Part shown: positions 1 to 9,400 of the stretch, one piece after another | How the letters are laid out: every line of letters begins with the position of its first letter | How positions within the stretch are numbered: the stretch's first letter is position 1 | Origin: Halpernia humi | GTDB taxonomy: Bacteria; Bacteroidota; Bacteroidia; Flavobacteriales; Weeksellaceae | DNA: 64,000 nt | Direction: 5' to 3' | NCBI RefSeq assembly: GCF_900108025.1 | Contig: NZ_FNUS01000006.1 | Location: forward strand, 184,575-248,574 | Program-made: the position numbers and the translations under genes | The notes under the pieces: model-generated | What the model was told of the DNA's origin: nothing | The model's input: only the letters and a program-made list of their open reading frames with translations | Databases searched by the model: none

Positions 1-1
1 T

Positions 2-373
2 TTTAGCGGCGAAAAACTAGTGCCACTCAGTTACAAATCTTTTGAAGCCGAAGCCCAAGGTTATTATTTAATTCCAAAAAACGAAATTTATTGCCTTGTA
101 GAATACCAGGAAGATGGCTCTACAAATAATATGTGGCGACAATATAGATTGAATCCGCAGGGTTTTGCTTTTATGAGACTTAAAAAATTGAATTCTAAAA
201 TAGGTGTAAAAGAGCAATTTAGAAACGCCATTCATCTTGGATCTTCCGTTCTTTTTACAAAAAATTACCGGCAATTAAGCCAAACAAAATACCCGATAAT
301 TGTTTTATTATCGATGCCTTTTTCTATTTTACTAAATCTGTATAACCGATACAAAACCAAAAATTTATTTTGA
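2..373 (+). CDS. Glycosyltransferase family 2, C-terminal fragment
   Basis: The frame is open from the window edge, so this is the C-terminal ~123 residues of a larger protein; the GTG at 20 is just an internal codon. The segment EYQEDGSTNNMWRQYRLNP followed by GF and a basic stretch resembles the tail of flavobacterial family 2 glycosyltransferases, where the EYQ(E/D)DG motif follows the catalytic GT-A domain. A hydrophobic segment near the end (PIIVLLSMPFSILLNL) suggests membrane association. The donor-binding DxD region lies outside the window. It overlaps the next glycosyltransferase gene by 3 nt, which points to translational coupling in a polysaccharide cluster. Family is inferred from the tail only; substrate unknown. 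Confidence 0.7.
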   Translation, partial: FSGEKLVPLSYKSFEAEAQGYYLIPKNEIYCLVEYQEDGSTNNMWRQYRLNPQGFAFMRLKKLNSKIGVKEQFRNAIHLGSSVLFTKNYRQLSQTKYPIIVLLSMPFSILLNLYNRYKTKNLF

Positions 374-1482
374 AAGTCCTTCACATCATCAATTCTCTCG
401 CAACAGGCGGCGCAGAAAAACTGATTTTGGAAACACTTCCAAGATACAATGCGTTGGGAATAAAAGCAGATGTTTTATTATTGAACGGCACTTCACATCC
501 ATTTTTAGAGGCATTAAAAAAACAAAACTGCTGTGAGATTTTTATTTTGGGAAAGTCTTCGCCTTATCAATTAAAATTTATTTTAAAAATTATTCCTTAT
601 TTAAAAAAATACGATTTAATTCACGCACATCTTTTCCCAGCAACTTATTTCTCAATAATTGCGAAAAAACTTTCATTGTCGAAAACACCCGTAATTTTCA
701 CTGAGCATAATACATCCAATAAAAGATTTCGAAGCAAAAAACTTAAAAAAATCAACCGCTGGGTTTATTCCTTTTTTGATTGTATTGTTTGCATTACTGA
801 CGAAGTAAAACAAGAAGTAATCGCGCAAACTTCTTTGCCAGAAGAGAAATTAGTGGTAATAAACAATGGGGTAGATGTGTCTAAATTTTCGCAAGCGGAA
901 GCACAGGATCGGACTTTAATAGACCATTCTTTGCAAAAAAATGATTTTTTGCTTTGCCAAGTTTCCTCTTTTCGAGCGCAGAAAGATCAAAAAACTGTTA
1001 TAAAAGCATTACAATATTTGCCTGAAAATGTCAAATTAATTTTAGTGGGCGAGGGAAGTTTAAGAGAAAGTGCTGAAAATTTAGTGAAGGAATTAAATTT
1101 GGAAAACCGCGTTTGTTTTGTTGGGAATAGAACAGATATTCCGCAAATTTTAAAAACTGCAAATGTTAATATTTTATCTTCTAATTATGAAGGTTTGTCG
1201 CTTTCAAGTATTGAAGGAATGTCTGCTGGCAGACCTTTTATAGCAAGTGATGTGCCCGGTCTTTCTGATGTTGTGCGCCATGCAGGCATTCTTTTCCCAA
1301 AAGGCGATGAAAAAAAATTAGCAGAAGAAATTCATCATTTAATGGAAGACGAAAATTATTATCAATCTATTGTAGAAAAATGTTTGAAAAGAGCTGCGCA
1401 ATTTGATATTAATATAATGGTTGAAAAGCACGTTTTATTCTATCAAAAAATGCTTGCTTCCAAAGAAAGTATAAAAACTTGA
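370..1482 (+). CDS. Glycosyltransferase family 4
   Basis: A 370-residue GT-B fold glycosyltransferase that would add a sugar from a nucleotide-sugar donor to a lipid-linked or surface polysaccharide at the inner face of the cytoplasmic membrane. The N-terminal domain begins MKVLHIINSLATGGAEKL, the typical glycine-rich start of family 4. The C-terminal donor-binding domain has ILVGEGSLRE, VCFVGNRTDIP and SNYEGLSLSSIEGMSAGRP, which contains the E-x7-E motif. The start is TTG at 370, overlapping the stop of the preceding gene (TTGA); it is chosen because this first residue gives the family's normal N-terminus. The sugar cannot be predicted. Confidence 0.88.
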   Translation: MKVLHIINSLATGGAEKLILETLPRYNALGIKADVLLLNGTSHPFLEALKKQNCCEIFILGKSSPYQLKFILKIIPYLKKYDLIHAHLFPATYFSIIAKKLSLSKTPVIFTEHNTSNKRFRSKKLKKINRWVYSFFDCIVCITDEVKQEVIAQTSLPEEKLVVINNGVDVSKFSQAEAQDRTLIDHSLQKNDFLLCQVSSFRAQKDQKTVIKALQYLPENVKLILVGEGSLRESAENLVKELNLENRVCFVGNRTDIPQILKTANVNILSSNYEGLSLSSIEGMSAGRPFIASDVPGLSDVVRHAGILFPKGDEKKLAEEIHHLMEDENYYQSIVEKCLKRAAQFDINIMVEKHVLFYQKMLASKESIKT

Positions 1483-1508
1483 GTTCGATTATTAAACAAT
1501 TTTAAAAT

Positions 1509-1640
1509 ATCAATAGGAATGGGCTTTAGCCCATTTTTTAAAATTATAGTAAAATTGGCTTTAGCCAAATCATATTTTAAGTTTCGGCTAAAGCCTTTTA
1601 TTTCGCTAATTTTCACATCGGGCTAAAGCCCGACACAATT
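1509..1640. repeat. REP-like element with repeated GGCTTTAGCC palindromes
   Basis: The 400-bp gap between the two family 4 glycosyltransferase genes holds four copies of the core GGCTTTAGCC or its complement GGCTAAAGCC in about 115 bp: a perfect GGGCTTTAGCCC at 1521-1532, then copies near 1557, 1585 and 1620. Each core is a short inverted repeat able to form a small hairpin. The first ~60 bp, starting ATCAATAGGAA, recur at 41777, so this is a dispersed family, not a one-off terminator. Nothing coding is seen here. Confidence 0.75.
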
Positions 1641-1829
1641 GATAAACATATAATGAATTGAATGTTAGTAAATTATATTTTAAATAACAATCGCACTCAG
1701 GTTAAAAATATCTAATCAATCTTTTTCAGCGCTTTTTCTCGTAGATGTTTAAAAGTTATTCTGATTAAATTTCATTAATGATTTGTAAAAGTATTTTTGT
1801 ATAAAACTCTTATATTAAGCGTTTTAATA

Positions 1830-1858
1830 TTGGTTTTATAAGAAAAGTTTTAACTTTG
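1830..1858 (+). promoter_or_regulatory. Bacteroidota-type promoter for the 1883 gene
   Basis: TTGG at 1830-1833 and TAACTTTG at 1851-1858 match the -33 TTTG / -7 TAnnTTTG elements of Bacteroidota sigma-A promoters, with 18 bp between the TTG and the -7 box. The start codon is 24 bp downstream. The gene therefore has its own promoter downstream of the repeat element. Confidence 0.6.
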
Positions 1859-1882
1859 CAAAACAATTAATCATAAATGTGA

Positions 1883-3025
1883 ATGAAAAAACTCATCAGG
1901 GTAACTTCTGTGCCACTTTCTATAGAAAAACTTTTAGGAAACCAGCTGAGTTATATGAATGAATTTTATGAAGTAATCGCTGTTTCTTCCGACGAAAAAA
2001 ATTTGAAAAGAATAGCGCAAAATTTAGGTGTGAAATATCACGCAGTTGAGATGACGCGAAAAATTACGCCCATTAAAGATCTGCTTGCCATTATAAAAAT
2101 GTACCAATTTTTTCGAAAAGAAAAGCCCGAAATTGTTCATTCTCATACACCAAAAGCAGGATTAGTTGCAATGATTGCGGCGTATTTTTCAAAAGTACCA
2201 GTAAGAATGCACACCGTTGCAGGTTTACCTCTTTTAGAAGCCACAGGTTTTAAAAGATTAATTTTAAATCTCGTAGAAAAAATAACTTATTCTTTCGCAA
2301 CTAAAGTTTATCCCAATTCTTTTAAGATGAAAGATATAATGATAGAAGAAAAATTTTGTAAACCTCAAAAGTTGAAAGTTTTAGGTAACGGAAGTTCTAA
2401 CGGAATAGATTTGCAGCATTTTGATCCAGAAATTTTTTCTGAGAAGACTAAGCAAAATTTAAAAAATGAATTAAATATTTTGCAAGATGATTTCGTTTTT
2501 ATTTTTATCGGAAGATTGGTGAAAGATAAAGGGATTAATGAACTTGTTTCTGCGTTCTCTTCTATGAATGCGTTTAAAAATATTAAACTTCTCTTAGTTG
2601 GACCTTTGGAGCAAAGCCTAGATCCTATTTTAGAAAAAACTTTATATGAAATTGAAAATAACCCGCAAATTATAACTACAGATTTTGTTGCGGATGTACG
2701 ACCTTATTTAGCAATTAGCAATTGTTTGGTTTTGCCAAGTTATAGAGAGGGATTTCCCAATGCAGTTTTGCAAGCGGGCGCGATGGAACTTCCGTGTATA
2801 GTTACGGATATTAATGGATGTAACGAAATTATTACTGATGGTATAAATGGATTAATTATTGCTGCGAAATCTGAAAGTGATTTGAAAAACGCTATGTTGA
2901 AATTGCTTAATGATTTAGATTTAGTGCAGAAATTAAAATTAACTTCTAGGAAAACTATTGAAAAAAAATATTCTCAGCACAAACTTTGGCATGAATTGCG
3001 CTTCGAATATGAAAGTTTTTTTTAA
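1883..3025 (+). CDS. Glycosyltransferase family 4
   Basis: A 380-residue GT-B glycosyltransferase, similar in layout to the family that includes N-acetylbacillosaminyl and N-acetylgalactosaminyl transferases of O-antigen and glycoprotein pathways. Visible motifs: HSHTPKAGLVAMIAA (acceptor domain), NGSSNGIDLQHFDP at the domain junction, FIFIGRLVKDKGINELV (donor domain start) and LPSYREGFPNAVLQAGAMELP with the E-x7-type donor-binding motif. It is not coupled to the upstream gene: a 400-bp gap with repeats and a separate promoter lies between. Specific sugar not predictable. It is the last carbohydrate gene before the surface-protein array. Confidence 0.88.
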   Translation: MKKLIRVTSVPLSIEKLLGNQLSYMNEFYEVIAVSSDEKNLKRIAQNLGVKYHAVEMTRKITPIKDLLAIIKMYQFFRKEKPEIVHSHTPKAGLVAMIAAYFSKVPVRMHTVAGLPLLEATGFKRLILNLVEKITYSFATKVYPNSFKMKDIMIEEKFCKPQKLKVLGNGSSNGIDLQHFDPEIFSEKTKQNLKNELNILQDDFVFIFIGRLVKDKGINELVSAFSSMNAFKNIKLLLVGPLEQSLDPILEKTLYEIENNPQIITTDFVADVRPYLAISNCLVLPSYREGFPNAVLQAGAMELPCIVTDINGCNEIITDGINGLIIAAKSESDLKNAMLKLLNDLDLVQKLKLTSRKTIEKKYSQHKLWHELRFEYESFF

Positions 3026-3137
3026 AAAATACAACATGAAAAATAGACTTAATAATAAAATATCTCTTTATAAAATATGATATAAATAATATAATTAACA
3101 GTAATCCTAACTCACAATTTTGGGAAAACTAACATAA

Positions 3138-3569
3138 TTGACAATGAAAAAAAATAACTTCTATTTAGAGGCAAATTACGTATTTGTCCAACAACGCTCA
3201 CGTCCTAGAATTTTTTGGTTGAGTGGTTTAATATCTAAAAATAATATTAAACTAAAAACTCTATTGACTTTTGTATTTCTAATGCTGTTGCAAACTTTTG
3301 TTTTTGCGCAAGTTACGAGTTATACATTTTCGCAAAGTAGCGGAACTTATGCAGCACTACCAACTTCAACAACTTTATTTACATCAGGATGGGACGATGG
3401 TGTAGCAACAGTAACCGTTCCCTTTACATTTACTTTTGATGGAGTGGGGTACACATCTGCTTCTAATAATTCCAAAGATTATTTCACATTTTCTAGTACA
3501 AAATTTCTACAAACTGATTTTCCAAGGATATCTGCAATTTGTGGCGATACATCAATTTTCAAAATTTAA
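3138..3569 (+). pseudogene. Truncated N-terminus of a secreted modular surface protein
   Basis: 143 codons. Residues ~1-57 form a long leader and signal peptide (KTLLTFVFLMLLQTFVFAQ) of the same style as the intact neighbours at 6489 and 13063. The next ~50 residues (VTSYTFSQSSGTYAALP, then GWDDGVATVTVPFTFTFDG) are the first strands of a beta-sandwich domain common in flavobacterial secreted proteins. The reading then turns into unrelated low-complexity sequence and stops, only 4 nt before the ATG of the next gene. There is no T9SS sorting domain. I read it as a remnant left by a deletion or recombination; a short secreted protein is the alternative. Confidence 0.6.
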
Positions 3570-3573
3570 AGTT

Positions 3574-6123
3574 ATGGAAAAAAGAATTTTTTATAAAAGT
3601 TTTAGATTTTTGGGTTTTGGGAGAAATATATTTATGTTAAGGCTTTTAATGGTTCTCGTTTTTTTATTTTTTGCTGGGCTCATAAAAACAAAGGCACAAA
3701 GTGTAACTGTAAATCCGACTTCGGTTTGTTCTGGGCAATCTTTTACAGCGACAGCGAGTTACACACCTTTTCTTAGCACTATTTCTAATTATGAATGGAG
3801 TTTAAACGGTGGCGCTGTTCTTGCTACAACAACTACTAATTTTTACACCTTTTCTTCGGCTCCTGTTGGTACAAATACCATCAATGTAAAAATTAATTAC
3901 CTTTTTTTGGGATTTATTCCAGGTAATGCAAATGCTAATACTACAATTACTGTTAATCCCAATTTACCAGCAAGTGTAAGCATTAGCGCAAGCCCAAGTG
4001 CATCGATTTGTGCAGGAACTTCAGTCACTTTTACTGCCACACCTACAAATGGTGGCAGTTCGCCTACTTATCAATGGAAGGTAAATGGTGCAAATGCTGG
4101 AACAAATAGCCCCACTTTTTCAATTTCAACATTAACAAATAATGACAAAGTAACCGTTGTAATGACGTCTAATGCAAGTCCTTGTTCTGTAAATTCTCCG
4201 GCAACGTCAAACCAACTTACAATGACTGTAAACCCGAATTTACCAGCAAGTGTAAGCATTAGTGCAAGCCCAAGTACATCAATTTGTGCAGGAACTTCAG
4301 TCACTTTTACCGCCACACCTACAAATGGTGGCACTGCGCCCACTTATCAATGGAAGGTAAATAATGTAAATGCGGGAACAAATAGCCCCACTTTTACAAC
4401 CGCGACATTAGCAAATAATGATAAAGTAAAGGTTGTAATGACTTCTAATGCAAGTCCTTGTTCTGTAAATTCTCCGGCAACGTCAAACCAACTTACGATC
4501 ACCAGTTTAGATAAAACTTGGAATGGCTCTACAACAAATTGGGCTACAGCAAGTAATTGGTCGCCAAGCGGTGTTCCAACTGCTTCCAACTGTGTCGATA
4601 TTCCTAATGTATCATTGAAACCGATAATTTTATCAGGCACCAATGCATTAGCTAAAAACCTTACTATAAATAGTGGCGGAAAATTAACAATAAATGGCGG
4701 CGGAAATCTCACCGTTACAGATTTTATTAAAAATAATACAGGAAGCGACGATAGTTTTACTTTAAAATCAGACGGAAATTTAATTCAAACCAATAACGTT
4801 TCTAATACAGGAAATATGACTGTTGAAAGAACCGTAACGGGTCTTCAAAATAACCCTGGAACCGCCGTAGACTATGTTTATTGGAGTTCACCAGTTGCGG
4901 GCCAACTAACCAAAGGTACAAGCGGTTTCTCACCAGGAACGCCAAGTAACCGCTTTTTTAGTTACAGAGAATCTAATGATCGGTTTTATGAAACTGCCGA
5001 TAATACTTTTGTACCAGGAAAAGGTTATGCTGTGCAAGCGGTGAATGGTTTTAGCGATTATAAGTTTAAAGGTGTCCCAAATAATGGTAATATTTCTATT
5101 CCTATTACAAAATCTGCAGATAATCCTGTTGGTGTTGTGCATGGTTATAATTTAGTGGGAAATCCATATCCTTCTAATATTAGTTTTGATGACTTATATG
5201 CAGGAAATCCTGGATTGCTCGTAAACACAGTTTATTTTTGGACTAATAATAATTATACAGCCAATCAACAAGGTTCTTCTTATGCTGGAAATAATTATGC
5301 TGTTTTTAATGGAACGGGTGGTAATCCGATTGGTGTAAATGGCACCATAAAAGTGGGCCAAGCTTTCATCGTTCAAGCGCAAGCAAGTGGAACATTGAAT
5401 TTTAAAAATTCTTATCGAGTTAGTACTTCTGGTACTTTTTATCAAAAAAACAGTTCGACAAAAAATAGATTTTGGTTAAGCTTAACAAACCCAAATAATG
5501 TGGTAAACAGCCAGTTAATTGGTTACGTTGCAGGCGCAACCGATGGTTTTGAGCAGGATTATGATAATGAAGCTTTTGATAATTATTCGGATTTATTTTA
5601 CTCAGAATTAGCAGGAAAAAAATTGGTGATTCAAGGTAAAAGTGAAAATTTCACGCCAGATGATACGGTAGATTTAGGCGCAAATATTAGCCAAAATGGA
5701 ACTTACACAATCGCTTTAGGGAAAGCAGAAGGCATTTTTGCTAATTCACAAACTATTTATTTAAAAGATAAAGAAACAGGCATGGTTACAAATTTGTCTC
5801 AAAATAATTACACCTTCCAAGCCACAAAAGGCTTATCTGAAAATAGATTTGAAATCATTTATAAACCAGAAGAAGTGCTTTCTACAGGCGAAGTAACCAA
5901 AGGAAACCTTTTGGTTTATAGAGATGCAAACAATTTTGTAATAAAAGCGTCGCAAAAAATTTCTACTGTAGAAGTTTATGATGCTTCAGGAAGATTGCTT
6001 TATAAAATAGCACCTGCGAATACAGAAGTAACTTTATCTGCGGATCGTTTATCTAAAGGCATTTTAATTTTAAAAATAGATTTACAAAACGGTGAAATTC
6101 TTACCAGAAAAATTAGGAATTAA
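3574..6123 (+). CDS. T9SS type A sorting domain protein with Ig-like repeats (849 aa)
   Basis: A large secreted surface protein. The start is ATG 3574; the longer open frame from 3436 is non-coding. After a long leader comes a signal segment ending FFAGLIKTKAQS. Residues ~40-125 are a first Ig-like domain, ~130-221 and ~222-310 are two nearly identical Ig-like repeats (ICAGTSVTFTATPTNGG...PTYQWKVN), from ~316 a WNGSTTNW segment opens the module shared with the next three large genes, with DYVYWSSP at ~432 and HGYNLVGNPYPSNISFD. Residues ~769-849 are the T9SS sorting domain (LSTGEV...VYDASGRLL...KIRN). Probably an adhesin or matrix protein; no enzymatic motif seen. The 5' junction with a truncated paralogue is unusual. 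Confidence 0.85.
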   Translation: MEKRIFYKSFRFLGFGRNIFMLRLLMVLVFLFFAGLIKTKAQSVTVNPTSVCSGQSFTATASYTPFLSTISNYEWSLNGGAVLATTTTNFYTFSSAPVGTNTINVKINYLFLGFIPGNANANTTITVNPNLPASVSISASPSASICAGTSVTFTATPTNGGSSPTYQWKVNGANAGTNSPTFSISTLTNNDKVTVVMTSNASPCSVNSPATSNQLTMTVNPNLPASVSISASPSTSICAGTSVTFTATPTNGGTAPTYQWKVNNVNAGTNSPTFTTATLANNDKVKVVMTSNASPCSVNSPATSNQLTITSLDKTWNGSTTNWATASNWSPSGVPTASNCVDIPNVSLKPIILSGTNALAKNLTINSGGKLTINGGGNLTVTDFIKNNTGSDDSFTLKSDGNLIQTNNVSNTGNMTVERTVTGLQNNPGTAVDYVYWSSPVAGQLTKGTSGFSPGTPSNRFFSYRESNDRFYETADNTFVPGKGYAVQAVNGFSDYKFKGVPNNGNISIPITKSADNPVGVVHGYNLVGNPYPSNISFDDLYAGNPGLLVNTVYFWTNNNYTANQQGSSYAGNNYAVFNGTGGNPIGVNGTIKVGQAFIVQAQASGTLNFKNSYRVSTSGTFYQKNSSTKNRFWLSLTNPNNVVNSQLIGYVAGATDGFEQDYDNEAFDNYSDLFYSELAGKKLVIQGKSENFTPDDTVDLGANISQNGTYTIALGKAEGIFANSQTIYLKDKETGMVTNLSQNNYTFQATKGLSENRFEIIYKPEEVLSTGEVTKGNLLVYRDANNFVIKASQKISTVEVYDASGRLLYKIAPANTEVTLSADRLSKGILILKIDLQNGEILTRKIRN
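3961..4503 (+). repeat. Tandem 276-bp in-frame duplication in a surface-protein gene
   Basis: Two copies with a 276-bp (92-codon) period begin at 3961 and 4237, each opening AATTTACCAGCAAGTGTAAG. They differ at scattered positions only, so at DNA level they look like a recent duplication and encode two consecutive Ig-like domains. The copies could recombine to change domain number. Confidence 0.9.
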
Positions 6124-6145
6124 ATATTCTTATTTTAAGTTTCAC

Positions 6146-6178
6146 AAAGCCACTTTAGCAAAAAGTGGCTTTTTTATT
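6146..6178 (+). terminator. Rho-independent terminator
   Basis: AAAGCCACTTT / AAAGTGGCTTT arms of 11 bp around a 5-nt loop, followed by a T-rich tract, 22 bp after the stop of the 849-aa protein gene. Confidence 0.85.
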
Positions 6179-6378
6179 TTTTAATATAAAATTGGAATTA
6201 GCGCGATATTAAAGGCTAATTTTAAATAAACCCAAACCTAAAGTGGCTATTTATTTAGAATTGCTTAAAAATCTTATATTTAATTGTAAAAATCATAATA
6301 TGATAATTTTTATTTATTTTTATAATTAAATATTCATATGTAAGTTTGTAATATTGATAATTTATAAGGAAAATATTG

Positions 6379-6387
6379 TAATTTTAC
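6379..6387 (+). promoter_or_regulatory. Candidate -7 element upstream of the 2095-aa protein gene
   Basis: TAATTTTAC lies 101 bp before the start codon. Nearly the same motif, TATTTTTAC, stands before the genes at 13063 and 18937, suggesting a common promoter type. The rest of the 365-bp gap after the terminator is AT-rich and holds no recognisable gene; a further TAAGTTTG at 6341-6348 is another possible -7 box. Confidence 0.4.
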
Positions 6388-6488
6388 CGCGAATTTAGTT
6401 TTTGATTGAAAAAAATATTAACAACACAAATGATAAAAAAAAATGATATGATAACATAAATTTTATAGCCACTTAAATACTTTTCGCC

Positions 6489-9400
6489 ATGCCAAAAAAC
6501 TACTATCTATTAAAAATTAAAAATTTTTTAATTAATGTTTTAAGGGTTTCTAAATTAAAAGTCAATACAAATAATTTATTTGTTGTATTGCTAACGCTTT
6601 TTAGTTTTACTAATGTTTTTGGGCAAGTTAACATAACAGCACCAAATTTATCAATCAGTACTTGTTCATTTCCTTCTGATTATAGTACATTACCTCAAAT
6701 TCAAATCCAAGAAAGTAATAATGCAAATATTGCTAATCAAGGTAATGGAAGAACAATAATTTTAACTGCTCCAACAAATTTTGAATTTAATCCAGGTGTT
6801 GGTACAATTGCAGATAGAAACAGGGATGTAAGTAATTCTACTATTGTAGTTACTTCAACGACTATAACTATTACTTATGATTGTAACGCAACTGCACAAA
6901 GAGATAGATGGCGAATAAATGGTATCCAAATTAGAGCAATAAACTTCGCCTCCACAGGTGATATAACAAGAACAGGAGGAAATGGGACGGTAAACGGACT
7001 TACAAATGGAACGGCTCTTACAAATACATTAACATCAACTTATACGCCATTACTACCAAACGGTGGAGGTGCAGCGAATGTTTGTGTTGGCGCAAATACA
7101 CCCGCTTTCACTAACTCAACTACTGGCGGGGTTTGGTCTATAACCAATGGAACTGGTTCTGCAACTGTTACTACTGGTGGAGTGGTAACAGGTGTAACAG
7201 CAGGTACCGTTAATGTAGTATATACAATTGGAGGCTGTAGTGTTTCAAGTGCTTTATTAATAAATCCTCCACCAACTATTACTTCGCAACCTTCTGCAAC
7301 CAGCACATGTACCACAGGAACAGCAACTTTTAGTGTTACAGCCACTGGTGCGACCACTTACCAATGGCGTAGAAACGGAGTTGCACTTACAAATGTTGCA
7401 CCATATAGCGGTGTGAATACAGCCGCTTTAACTATTACAAACCCAGCCGCAGCTATTGCAGGAAATTTTGATGTTGTTGTGAGTAATGCCACTTGCTCTA
7501 GTACTTCAACTGCAAGAGCATTAACAGTAAATACAACACCAGCAACAGTTACAACTCCAGTGCCTACAAATGGAGCTACAAACGTTTGTTATACTGGAAG
7601 TGGTTCTATAAACAGTATTTCTTGGGCAGCGTCTGCAGGTGCAACTTCGTACGATGTTTATTTTGGCGCAGGAAGTGTTCCGGGCACAATAACTGCAAAT
7701 GTTACAACAAATTCTTACAACACAGGCGCTTTAGCAGCCAATACCACTTATTATTGGAGAGTAGTTGCAAGAAATTCTTGCGGTGTGGCAGTGTCTTCTG
7801 CAACTTTTACGTTTACAACTTCTAGTGCGCCATGTTACTGTGCTTCTTCTGGAGGAAATATTACTGATGGAATAACTGGTGTGAATTTTAATACCATTAA
7901 TAATTTAAATACTTCAGTTAATACAGGATACAACGATTATACTACTCTTAGCACAACAATCACCAAAGGTTTTACTTATGACTTAAATGTTTATATAAAT
8001 ACAGGCGGACCATATACTAATTACCAAACGGTTTATATAGACTGGAATGGCAATGGAGATTTTACTGATGCTGGAGAATCTTATAATTTAGGAACAGCAA
8101 CTAATGTAACCAATGGATTAACGAGTATAAATCCACTATCAATTACTGTTCCACCTGGTGCAATCACTGGAACGGTAAGAATGAGAATACAATCTAAATA
8201 TAATTCTGCAACAACTGGTCCTTGTGATACCGGCTTTGATGGTGAAGGGGAAGATTATTCTTTAAATATTATTGATATTGTGGCATGTACAAGCCCGACA
8301 GCGCAACCTACTGCATTAAATTTAAGCGTTTCCGGAACAACAATAAACGGCACTTTTACTGCAGCAAGTCCTGCAGCTCAAAGCTATTTGGTAATAGCAA
8401 ATACCACAGGTGTTGCACCAACAATTACTAATGGAACTGCTTATGCAATAGGCGATGTTTTGGGAGGTACAAATTTTGTCGTAGATAATGATACAAATAC
8501 TTCTTTATCAGCCTCTTCATTAATACCATTTACGAAGTATTATTTCTTTATATACTCAATGAATAATATATGTACAGGCGGGCCATTATATTTAACAACG
8601 TCTCCATTAATAGGAAATGCAACAACATCTTATTGTACACCAACAGGAACTGGGTCGGGTTATCCAATTACAAATGTAAAATTTGGGACGTTGTTTAATA
8701 ATAACTCAACTGCAACTACTTTTTATGAAGATTTTTCAACAATTACTGCAAACGTAACGGGCGGATCTATTTATAATCTTTCTGTAACAGCGACAGGAAA
8801 CACTTTTGCAGGAAACACTTTTTATCAATATGCATTTTTTGATTGGAATAATAACGGAAGTTTCTCGGATCCTGGTGAAACTTATTTATTGGGTTCTTAT
8901 AACACTCTTACAGCAACTTTTAATAAGGATATAATTATACCACCTGATGCTTATGTTGGTAAAATTAGAATGCGAGTTGCAAATAGTTTTTACGGTATCC
9001 TTAGCCCATGTGCTACTGCAGGATATTTTCAAATGGAAGATTATTCTTTAAATGTAGCGAAAGCACCAGATTGTACTGTTCCAACAGCGCAACCAACTGC
9101 TTTGGTATTGACGCCAGGCGCTACTTCCATCGCTGGTTCTTTTACCGCAGCTTCTCCTGCTTCTCAAAATTATTTAGTAATTATGAATAGCACTGGTGTT
9201 GCACCGACCTCGCAAATAACCAATGGAACAACTTATACTATTGGTTCTAGTATTGGTGTGAGCAACACAGTAATAGACACCGATAATAATACAACTTTTA
9301 CAGCAGCAGGTTTAAATACAAATACAACTTACTATTTCTTTATTTATTCTATGAGTGCGCTCTGTATAGGAGGGCCTTTGTATAATACAAATCCTACAGT

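Noticed and set aside
1509..1640. CRISPR array
   Set aside because: The GGCTTTAGCC cores alternate in orientation, spacing is irregular and there are no spacers or cas genes.
3436..3573. N-terminal extension of the 849-aa surface protein
   Set aside because: It overlaps the truncated upstream gene in another frame and has no signal peptide; ATG 3574 directly gives the leader and signal.
4071..4712. Two minus-strand frames of 90 and 121 codons
   Set aside because: They are mirror frames of the two Ig-like repeats and resemble each other only because the repeats do.
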